Assembly: GCA_030693105.1 (NCBI GenBank) | Contig: JAUYBK010000140.1 | Span: 1-6,270, forward strand | Origin: Methanobacteriaceae archaeon | Lineage (GTDB): Archaea; Methanobacteriota; Methanobacteria; Methanobacteriales; Methanobacteriaceae | DNA: 6,270 bases | Direction of reading: 5' to 3' | Shown here: one piece after another, positions 1-6,270 of the stretch | Numbering within the stretch: position 1 is the first letter of the stretch | Layout of the letters: each line of letters begins with the position of its first letter | Notes under the pieces: generated by a model | Told to the model about the DNA's origin: nothing | The model's database searches: none | What the model saw: the letters and a program-made list of their open reading frames with translations, nothing else | Program-made: the position numbers and the translations under genes

Positions 1-444
1 ATACTGTAATATTCTTGCGTTTTGGCCAGAAGATACTAGTTGATTGTATAGGTATTCACTGTTAGCCCAACAGTCTCCTACTCCTTTTCCACTGGTGTAG
101 GCACCGCCTCGGTAACTGGTTCGGTGTCTAGTAGTGTATGCTGCTCTAGCATATCGGTATTTACTGGTTCGATATTTTTTAGTGGATCTAGTGTAAGTCC
201 TTTTGTAGGACTTTTTGTAGGACTTTTTGTAGGATTTCTTGTAGGATTTCTTGTAAGCTGCGTTTACTTCCGGTTTGGAAACCGTGCTGGAAGCCGAATT
301 AATGTTTACTAAATTGGTGTTCTTCTCGGTTGCAATACTTGTACTTTGACCTAAATTCTGGTTATCTACTGCCCCTGCTAGGGGTAAAATGCATAATACT
401 GCCGCTAATGCGAACAATAAAACGCCATGTAATTGTCGCTTAAT
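1..444 (-). CDS. Secreted transglutaminase-like surface protein, N-terminal part (cut by left edge)
   Basis: This gene is open for 148 codons and leaves the window at base 1. Residues 2-6 are basic (KRQLH) and residues 7-25 are hydrophobic, ending in AGA, a normal signal peptide with cleavage after about residue 25. A Ser/Asn/Thr-rich linker follows. Residues 65-84 are a 12-bp tandem repeat encoding Lys-Lys-Ser-Tyr units, then more Lys/Arg/Tyr-rich sequence to about 115. At 121-135 the motif GVGDCWANSEYLYNQ resembles the catalytic-cysteine region of archaeal transglutaminase/papain-like domains, with Cys125 as candidate nucleophile; the His and Asp would lie outside the window. Surface proteins of this kind are common in Methanobacteriales, and a cell-wall role is inference. 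A stop lies a few codons upstream and no ATG/GTG/TTG sits at the right distance from the SD, so I start it at ATT (444-442). ATA (447-445), a TTG at codon 10, or a damaged start are alternatives. Confidence 0.72.
   Translation of the reverse strand, partial: MKRQLHGVLLFALAAVLCILPLAGAVDNQNLGQSTSIATEKNTNLVNINSASSTVSKPEVNAAYKKSYKKSYKKSYKKSYKRTYTRSTKKYRTSKYRYARAAYTTRHRTSYRGGAYTSGKGVGDCWANSEYLYNQLVSSGQNARILQY
193..252 (-). repeat. 12-bp tandem repeat, five units, encoding Lys-Lys-Ser-Tyr
   Basis: Five consecutive 12-bp units, plus-strand consensus GTAGGACTTTTT with variants, lie inside the surface-protein gene. Units vary at third positions (AAG/AAA, TCC) and the most distal one has drifted to Lys-Arg-Thr-Tyr. 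The array forms a strongly cationic, tyrosine-rich spacer between the signal peptide and the transglutaminase-like domain. The 12-nt period preserves frame, so copy number can change without breaking the gene. Confidence 0.85.
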
Positions 445-451
445 TATACCG

Positions 452-456
452 CCTCC
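452..456 (-). promoter_or_regulatory. Shine-Dalgarno GGAGG that decides the start of the left-edge gene
   Basis: GGAGG on the minus strand lies 7 nt before ATT (444-442) and only 4 nt before ATA (447-445). Measured the same way, the last G of the SD to the start is 7 nt for the lipoprotein gene, 8 for the FKBP gene, and 9 for the ATPase and SerRS genes. The spacing therefore favours ATT. Confidence 0.6.
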
Positions 457-506
457 GTAGTCTCATCACATCAAAGGGTAATGAGGCCCTATAATGGTAT
501 AACACA

Positions 507-523
507 TGATTGCATCACAATCA
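507..523. promoter_or_regulatory. Candidate operator: perfect 6-bp dyad between TATA box and start site
   Basis: TGATTG-CATCA-CAATCA is a perfect inverted repeat with 6-bp arms and a 5-bp spacer. It directly abuts the minus-strand TATA box on its downstream side, roughly -5 to -21 relative to the predicted start site. A dimeric repressor bound there would block polymerase recruitment. The symmetry and position are seen; regulator binding is inferred. Confidence 0.4.
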
Positions 524-532
524 CTTATAAAG
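524..532 (-). promoter_or_regulatory. TATA box of the secreted transglutaminase-like gene
   Basis: The minus strand reads CTTTATAAG, a good archaeal TATA box. With usual archaeal spacing of about 26 nt, the start site falls near 502, giving a leader of about 58 nt that contains the GGAGG. A short inverted repeat (GGTTT-A-AAACC, 538-548) lies just upstream. Confidence 0.6.
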
Positions 533-537
533 GTTAT

Positions 538-548
538 GGTTTAAAACC
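538..548. promoter_or_regulatory. Short inverted repeat upstream of the TATA box
   Basis: GGTTT-A-AAACC is a perfect 5-bp-arm dyad about 6 bp upstream of the minus-strand TATA box, in the BRE/activator zone. Together with the 507-523 dyad it brackets the core promoter. The sequence is AT-rich and short, so chance is a real alternative. Confidence 0.25.
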
Positions 549-1118
549 CGAAAATTCCAACCCATAGGCCTTTTTTTTAGATTTAAGCCACCCTTAGAAC
601 TTTTTCATAGTGCATATAACAGATAAGCCCTATCCGTTCTTATTTCCCATCAAGCTCCTATCTAAAAAGAATATATCAATAAATAAACCAAATCTAAACC
701 GATTTTTTAAAAAAATACCAACCTTAAAACGAATATAGCCCACTCACCACCCTATTTAATAAAAAAAGATTATAAACAATTGCTTTATTTATTCACATGA
801 TAACTAAAGGCAACTTACACTAAATCAACCCCATATCCCCCTTTTAGATTGAAAAAATAGATTACAACACTTTACACATCCCATCCCCCCAGCGAAAATA
901 AAGTCATTAATGCTATACGAGTTATTACTTCATTAAAACTAAGAAAAAACTTTTTCAAAGACTTGATTCATCATTTATATTCATCAAATCCCCCTAATGA
1001 ATTCCTGGCGAAAAACCGCTAAAACACCAAAATCGGCATGAAATTGCCCTAAAAAAGTAATAAAGGTTACCAATCACTAACCGCCCTATTATTCAAAATT
1101 ATGTGGATAGTAATACTC
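549..1118. other. Long intergenic stretch without a recognisable gene; C-rich plus strand
   Basis: About 570 bases hold no ORF above roughly 20 codons with an SD, and no tRNA-, rRNA- or CRISPR-like structure. By hand count, bases 541-1080 contain about 124 C and 45 G on the plus strand (G+C near 31%). Small features are T8 at 571-578, T6A7 at 703-715 and a GAAAAA/TTTTTC inverted repeat at 943-956. The stretch could be decayed sequence or an unrecognised non-coding transcript; nothing visible decides this. Confidence 0.5.
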
Positions 1119-1135
1119 GTTAAGTAGTTAAGCCC

Positions 1136-1147
1136 TTTTATAAAATA
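1136..1147 (+). promoter_or_regulatory. TATA box of the ATPase-pcc1-serS operon
   Basis: TTTTATAAAATA contains a near-ideal archaeal TATA core. Transcription should begin near 1167, giving a leader of about 42 nt with GGTGA at 1198-1202. A direct repeat GTTAAG (1119-1124 and 1127-1132, 8-bp period) lies just upstream and could be an activator site. No other promoter is evident inside the operon. Confidence 0.6.
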
Positions 1148-1208
1148 TAGATATAATTATTCGATACCTTATTCCTACAAGTTAGTATATTCAAACCGGT
1201 GAAAAATC

Positions 1209-1991
1209 ATGAAAATCGCGGTAACTGGAAAAGGTGGCGTGGGTAAAACCACCCTGGCCGGTACACTGGCTTGCATTTTGTCCCGGGACTATAAAGTATT
1301 TGCCATCGACGCTGACCCGGACATGAACCTGGCCGGTAGTCTGGGAATACACACCCCTCTAACCCCCATATCCAAAATGAAGGACCTTATAAAGGATCGA
1401 ACCGGTGCCGAACCGGGATCATCATTCGGGGAAGTTTTAAAGATAAACCCCAAAATATCAGATCTTCCAGAATCTCTTTCAATCAACTACGACCCTGAAG
1501 GTCGTTTAAAGCTCCTGGTAATGGGTACCGTGGACCGGGGTGGTGACGGATGCGTTTGCCCTGCTTCAGTTCTCTTAAAAGCACTGCTCCGCCACTTGAT
1601 CCTTAAAAAAGACGAGATAATCCTGTTGGACATGGAAGCAGGTATCGAACATTTGGGAAGGCGTACTGCTGAAGCCGTGGATCTGATGATTATTGTGGTG
1701 GAACCCGGACTTAAATCCCTGGAAACCGCCGGACGGATAAAAAAACTGGCCAACGATATCGGGGTAGAAGAAGTAGTGGCCGTGATTAATAAAGTCTCCA
1801 GTAACGACGAAGAAGACTTTGTGAACCGTAAACTGGAACAACTCGACCTGAAAGTTTTGGGAAGTATCCCCCGAGATGAAAACGTGATTAAAGCTGATAT
1901 GGATGGCTTTCCCATGGTTAATTATCCTGATTCCCCGGCTCTAAGAGCAGTGGAGAAGATCGCGGAAAATATTTTAAGCAATTACTCTTAA
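1209..1991 (+). CDS. cooC: CooC-like nickel-insertion ATPase (MinD/Mrp-type P-loop protein)
   Basis: This is a cytoplasmic SIMIBI-class ATPase of 260 residues, the usual length for CooC. The deviant Walker A motif GKGGVGKTT is at 7-15, with signature Lys8 and catalytic-loop Lys13. Switch I is DADPD (34-38), switch II is DMEAG (141-145), and the base-recognising NK pair is Asn194-Lys195. The key family mark is CVCP at 115-118: in CooC this CxC pair binds Ni(II) at the dimer interface. CooC proteins use ATP to help load nickel into carbon monoxide dehydrogenase, in methanogens the CODH/acetyl-CoA synthase complex. No cdh gene is in the window, so the client is inferred; another nickel enzyme is possible. 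SD GGTGA lies 6 nt before the ATG. It is the first gene of the operon, 9 nt before pcc1. Confidence 0.85.
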   Translation: MKIAVTGKGGVGKTTLAGTLACILSRDYKVFAIDADPDMNLAGSLGIHTPLTPISKMKDLIKDRTGAEPGSSFGEVLKINPKISDLPESLSINYDPEGRLKLLVMGTVDRGGDGCVCPASVLLKALLRHLILKKDEIILLDMEAGIEHLGRRTAEAVDLMIIVVEPGLKSLETAGRIKKLANDIGVEEVVAVINKVSSNDEEDFVNRKLEQLDLKVLGSIPRDENVIKADMDGFPMVNYPDSPALRAVEKIAENILSNYS

Positions 1992-2000
1992 GATCATAAC

Positions 2001-2231
2001 ATGCAGATCACAGTCCAGCTTACCTTCCATTATCAGGGGGGAGAACAGGCCAGAATCGCCTATCAATCCCTCGAACCTGATAATCGAAATTATCTGGAAT
2101 CAAAAATTAGTAATAATGATGTTATATACGAAATCCGTGGCGAATCTCTGCCAACGGTTTTAGCAACTGTTGACGACCTTATTTTCTCCGAGATCCTGGT
2201 GGAAAAACTCTTAAAAATAGAAGGTGATTAA
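2001..2231 (+). CDS. pcc1: KEOPS complex subunit Pcc1
   Basis: This is a 76-residue protein of the size and pattern of archaeal Pcc1: an N-terminal beta strand (ITVQLTF), an Ala/Tyr helix running into SLEPDN (23-28), a central strand (DVIYEIRG), then a helix that includes LPTVLATVDDLI (50-61). Pcc1 is the small dimerising subunit of KEOPS, which with Kae1, Bud32 and Cgi121 transfers threonylcarbamoyl to A37 of ANN-decoding tRNAs (t6A). Kae1 and Bud32 are not in the window. No clear SD precedes its ATG, 9 nt after the ATPase stop, so it probably depends on coupling from the upstream gene. It ends 2 nt before serS and its last codons carry the serS SD. The assignment rests on pattern recognition of a short, divergent family. 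Confidence 0.8.
   Translation: MQITVQLTFHYQGGEQARIAYQSLEPDNRNYLESKISNNDVIYEIRGESLPTVLATVDDLIFSEILVEKLLKIEGD
2223..2228 (+). promoter_or_regulatory. serS Shine-Dalgarno embedded in the end of pcc1
   Basis: GGTGAT overlaps the last sense codons and stop of pcc1 and lies 5 nt before the serS ATG. Ribosomes finishing pcc1 would therefore terminate on the serS initiation region, consistent with coupled translation. Confidence 0.65.
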
Positions 2232-2233
2232 AC

Positions 2234-3775
<1,542 letters not shown>

Positions 3776-3785
3776 ATTTTACTAT

Positions 3786-3834
3786 AAAAAAAACAGGATA
3801 GGGATAGAAAAAAAATCCTAATCCCCTTTATTTT
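3786..3834. terminator. Bidirectional terminator between convergent serS and FKBP genes
   Basis: An imperfect hairpin pairs GGATAGGGAT (3796-3805) with ATCCTAATCC (3815-3824) around a 9-nt A-rich loop: 4 bp, an A-A mismatch, then 5 bp including one G-U. On the minus strand it is followed by eight T (A8 at 3786-3793), with a second T8 inside the loop (3808-3815). On the plus strand TTTATTTT follows (3827-3834). Archaeal termination depends mainly on such T tracts. The whole gap between the two stop codons is 61 bp, so both operons must end here. Confidence 0.65.
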
Positions 3835-3836
3835 AA

Positions 3837-4601
3837 TTATTCTTCTTTTTCTTCAGGAAGCTTCTCAGGAACTTCCTCTTCTTCCGTTGTTTCTTCCTTC
3901 TTCTCGAAGACATCCACAAATTCTACCTTAGAAACGTGGTCCAGGTTCTCGTAGATATCCCGGGCGATTCGGAAGCGGGCCAGAGTAATGTCCATGTAAG
4001 ACTTTTGCTGATCAAATTTAGCCATTTCATCCATGCAGATGACTGCTTTACCATCTTCGACCGTGACCTCATGTTTTTCCGGGTCCAGGTTCGGGTTGGG
4101 GTAGTGGAGCTGGATCATGCCTTTGACTTTTTCAGCATCGTCTTCAATGATTTCTTCCACTTTAACATGGTATTCCAGGTTTTTACCAGCCAGTTCGTGG
4201 TTGAAGTCCACGGTAATCCGGCCGCCACTGACAGTCCGGATAATACCGGTGGTTCCCTCGGAAGTGATGGTCATTCCCACTTGGGGCTTTATTCCCTGTT
4301 TCTTGAACTCCCGCATGGGCACCATTTGCAGTAGTTGCGGGTTACGCTCACCGAAACCATTTTCAGGACTAATTTCAACTGTTTTTTCTTCCCCTGCTTC
4401 CATTCCTTCTAAAACTTCATCTAAACCGGGGAGTAAATGGCCACCACCCACTACAATGGATATGGCTCCGTAAACTTTTCCTTCGGTACTGATTTCATCT
4501 TTCTCGGCAATTTCTTGGTTAGTAGTATCAAAGACCTTGTTAGTTTCCTGGATTTTTCCAGTGTAGTCCAGTCTTATAAAATCTCCTTTTTTCACTGGCA
4601 T
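3837..4601 (-). CDS. Long archaeal FKBP-type peptidyl-prolyl isomerase
   Basis: This 254-residue cytoplasmic protein catalyses cis-trans isomerisation of X-Pro bonds and probably acts as a folding chaperone. The FKBP core is at 1 to about 85 (DFIRLDYTGK, VFDTT, then VVGGGHLLPGLDEVLEGM at 50-67). The archaeal/SlyD-type insert (IF or flap domain) is at about 86-131, and the last core strands are DFNHELAGKNLEYHV (132-146). A C-terminal domain (about 152-230) marks it as the long archaeal form, like the 26-kDa Methanocaldococcus type. It ends in a highly acidic Glu-rich tail (232-254) with no fixed structure expected. A clear GGAGG lies 8 nt before the ATG, inside the last codons of the upstream nucleotidyltransferase gene. 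The two genes overlap by 10 nt, so they should be co-transcribed and translationally coupled. Confidence 0.93.
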   Translation of the reverse strand: MPVKKGDFIRLDYTGKIQETNKVFDTTNQEIAEKDEISTEGKVYGAISIVVGGGHLLPGLDEVLEGMEAGEEKTVEISPENGFGERNPQLLQMVPMREFKKQGIKPQVGMTITSEGTTGIIRTVSGGRITVDFNHELAGKNLEYHVKVEEIIEDDAEKVKGMIQLHYPNPNLDPEKHEVTVEDGKAVICMDEMAKFDQQKSYMDITLARFRIARDIYENLDHVSKVEFVDVFEKKEETTEEEEVPEKLPEEKEE

Positions 4602-5683
4602 ATCTCTAGCCTCCTGTGTAATATTCTCTTTTTAAATTCTTTTAGGACTTCTTTATTTTTATAGTTTAATATACGTATAACTGATGGGTAATTTTCAATA
4701 TACCTACTCAATGTATCCTTATCAATCCGGGCCTCAAGGGAAGATAAAACTCTCTGCGGGTGATGGCGACTGAAACCGCGAGCTATACAAATTTTAATTT
4801 CATCTATGGAACTGAATGGTCGCTTTTCTATAAAGGCTTCCCGGGTACGCTCGTCAATTAGAGATAGGGCCTTCAGGTCATGTGAGGTAGCTTGGTTGAC
4901 CGTGAAGAGTATCCCTTCCACGTCCCTAAGCTGGTGCAGAGGGGCTCTACCATGTAAAATTTCATTTTCTATTATTTTAATAGTTTCCGGAGGTAGCATA
5001 TCCTTTGCTGCGGTTAGCTCTCCTGAAAGAACCGCTTCCCTGATGATGGTGCCACTAACACCTTCGATGCGGGGTACGAATATGAACTTATCCTTGAAAT
5101 CGAACCCGATTTTGGTCAGGGACTTGGATAGGGACACAATTACGTAGTTATCTTCATGGAGCTTTCCCTGAAGAAGTACCTGACCAGTTTCCATGTCCAC
5201 CATCCGGTAAGGTTGGGGAGCTACTCCTACGCCTTCTTTGATCCTTTCCAGCAGGGGATCAAAATCCGGGCTGGGCTTATATCCCCGGGGAATATGATCG
5301 GTATCTAAGATCTGGAACATGCAGGCTAGACATAGGGAATACTGGCCGGAACCCATAATACCCATAGGAGGGCCTTCTACCACCACATCCGCCCCAACTG
5401 AGACTGCTGCTTGGGCACGGGCCTTACGGGTAATTATATAAGGTAATCCCCGTCCACTGCGTTCGAACGGGCCCGGAACTACTGCTACAAATATGCCGTC
5501 AGGTACCTGCTTTTTTGCTTCGCATAGACAGTGTAGGTGTCCATTGTGTAAAGGATTGTACTCGGTGAAGTCAGCCAAGATTTTGGTTTCACTTTCTCGT
5601 TCTTTAAAGGATGGACGGGTTTTTACATCATTTAAAAAGATTTTCCGATCATGATCCAAGATTTTTTTCACCAAATCATCCAT
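4592..5683 (-). CDS. TmcAL-like HIGH-motif nucleotidyltransferase
   Basis: This 363-residue protein resembles bacterial TmcAL (B. subtilis YlbM), which makes ac4C at the wobble base of elongator tRNA-Met from acetate and ATP. The match spans the whole length: FTEYNPLHNGHL (39-50) with the HxGH nucleotidyltransferase motif (His46-His49), VVPGPFERSGRGLPYI (68-83), RAQAAVSVGADVVVEGPP (89-106), SGTIIR (210-215) in place of the family's SATxIR, and a C-terminal helical region ending VIRILNYKNKEVLKEFKK (335-352). It has about 34 extra N-terminal residues before the first strand and two cysteine pairs (Cys52/54, Cys118/121). Archaea are known to make ac4C with a different enzyme, TmcA, so its substrate here is unknown. 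The ATG has no SD; a TATA box about 27 nt upstream suggests a nearly leaderless mRNA, supporting this start. It overlaps the downstream FKBP gene. Confidence 0.8.
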   Translation of the reverse strand: MDDLVKKILDHDRKIFLNDVKTRPSFKERESETKILADFTEYNPLHNGHLHCLCEAKKQVPDGIFVAVVPGPFERSGRGLPYIITRKARAQAAVSVGADVVVEGPPMGIMGSGQYSLCLACMFQILDTDHIPRGYKPSPDFDPLLERIKEGVGVAPQPYRMVDMETGQVLLQGKLHEDNYVIVSLSKSLTKIGFDFKDKFIFVPRIEGVSGTIIREAVLSGELTAAKDMLPPETIKIIENEILHGRAPLHQLRDVEGILFTVNQATSHDLKALSLIDERTREAFIEKRPFSSIDEIKICIARGFSRHHPQRVLSSLEARIDKDTLSRYIENYPSVIRILNYKNKEVLKEFKKRILHRRLEICQ

Positions 5684-5707
5684 AATCTATCTTTAGGCTT
5701 CATCAAA

Positions 5708-5715
5708 TTTATAAG
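5708..5715. promoter_or_regulatory. Shared TATA element of two divergent genes
   Basis: TTTATAAG on the plus strand reads CTTATAAA on the minus strand. Rightward, about 26 nt places a start near 5738, at the lipoprotein SD. Leftward, it places a start near 5684, one base before the ATG of the nucleotidyltransferase. No better TATA box is seen for either gene in the 68-bp gap. One or both assignments could be wrong, since the region is AT-rich. Confidence 0.5.
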
Positions 5716-5739
5716 ATTATTTTTACAGATTGTTATGTA

Positions 5740-5744
5740 GGAGG
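5740..5744 (+). promoter_or_regulatory. Shine-Dalgarno fixing a TTG start for the lipoprotein gene
   Basis: GGAGG lies 7 nt before TTG (5752-5754). TTG is the only usable start codon before the lipoprotein signal peptide, so this SD supports it. Confidence 0.7.
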
Positions 5745-5751
5745 CATACCT

Positions 5752-6270
5752 TTGAAAAAACTTTCCCCCTTCTTGGTTCTGATATTGGTGTTAATAATTT
5801 CAGGATGTGACAGCACTCCCCAGACATTTAAAGAATCAAATTTAACCTTTAAATACCCCTCCGAGTGGGCGGCCTTTTCCGAGTTTTGGTCATCCAATTT
5901 GGTTTCAATTATACCCCTAACCATGATTTCGACGGTGTTGAGTTAGCTACAGTGCTGGATAGTCAATCTTCAACTCCACAGGAAAAGTACACTACTATGA
6001 TGAAGATCTATAAAATGAATCAACCAGGATCACTGAATTCGGTGGTTAATATGACATATTTAAGACTTGACTCAGGAATAATCTCCCTTTCCAAGAATAA
6101 AATTAGCTTCAATGGCCAATCAGGATATGAAGCTGTGTACCAGGAGTATAAGGAGAAAATTTGTATGAGGTATGGATATTTGGCTGAAAAAGGGAGAAGA
6201 TATTTATGTTTTATCAATTTGGACACTGCCTAAAAATAAACAAAAAGCGCAAAGTGACTTTCAGATGATT
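5752..6270 (+). pseudogene. PsbP-related lipoprotein with two compensating frameshifts (cut by right edge)
   Basis: A TTG start with a good SD opens a lipoprotein signal: MKK, a hydrophobic stretch, and lipobox ISGC with Cys19 as the lipidation site. SNLTFKYPSEW (29-39) is the typical opening of methanogen PsbP-related lipoproteins, membrane-anchored proteins of unclear function facing outside. This frame stops at 5946. The sense continues in another frame (PNHDFDGVELATVL onward) until a stop at 6231-6233, and then returns to the first frame from 6181 to the window end (WLKKGEDIYVLSIWTLP). Losing one C in the C run at 5914-5917 and gaining one T in the T run at 6179-6181 explains both shifts, with net frame unchanged. 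The repaired product would be about 173 residues before the edge. It could be a young pseudogene or two homopolymer errors in the assembly. Confidence 0.75.

Noticed and set aside
124..312. 62-codon plus-strand ORF with FVG/FLVG repeats
   Set aside because: It is antisense to the 12-bp repeat of the minus-strand surface-protein gene, which has the signal peptide, catalytic motif and SD.
820..896. Possible G-quadruplex on the minus strand (G5, G4 and G6 runs)
   Set aside because: The runs are too far apart and too few in any compact stretch to form a standard four-run quadruplex.
943..956. GAAAAA/TTTTTC inverted repeat as a terminator
   Set aside because: The 2-nt centre is too short for a hairpin loop without melting pairs, and no gene ends nearby.
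1006..1045. 14-codon ORF starting ATG AAT TCC
   Set aside because: It is very short, with no SD and no recognisable sequence.
5865..6233. Middle lipoprotein segment as an independent 122-codon gene
   Set aside because: It has no SD, its first residues are out-of-frame reading of the lipoprotein gene, and its later part continues the same family sequence.

Overview
The window looks like methanogen DNA, most likely Methanobacteriales and probably Methanobacterium or a close relative. Four things point there. One gene encodes the class of seryl-tRNA synthetase confined to methanogenic archaea. There is a KEOPS Pcc1 subunit and a long archaeal FKBP. Promoters carry archaeal TATA boxes. An exported, Lys/Tyr-rich, transglutaminase-like surface protein sits at the left edge. 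The species assignment is inference.

Layout. (1) 1-444, minus strand: the N-terminal part of a secreted transglutaminase-like protein that runs off the left edge. It has a good Shine-Dalgarno (SD) sequence but no ATG, GTG or TTG at the expected distance. Its promoter (about 507-548) carries two dyads. (2) About 549-1118: a long AT-rich gap with no credible gene and a strong C-over-G bias on the plus strand. (3) 1209-3775, plus strand: a compact operon of a CooC-like nickel-insertion ATPase, KEOPS Pcc1 and methanogen-type SerRS, with gaps of 9 and 2 nt and one visible promoter. (4) 3786-3834: a shared terminator between convergent operons. (5) 5683-3837, minus strand: a two-gene operon of a TmcAL-like HIGH nucleotidyltransferase followed by a long FKBP prolyl isomerase, overlapping by 10 nt. 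(6) 5684-5751: a 68-bp divergent promoter in which one TATA box appears to serve both directions. (7) 5752-6270, plus strand: a PsbP-related lipoprotein gene broken by two compensating 1-nt frameshifts and cut by the right edge.

The five central genes are intact housekeeping functions. Three have a tRNA theme: Pcc1 (t6A37), SerRS (serine charging) and the TmcAL homologue, which is related to a bacterial tRNA ac4C enzyme. The two exported-protein genes at the ends are the irregular ones. I see no mobile element, CRISPR array, rRNA or tRNA. Nothing here is clearly a new system. The points most worth following are the TmcAL-like archaeal protein, the doubly frameshifted lipoprotein, the AUU-like start with its dyad-flanked promoter, and the shared divergent TATA box.
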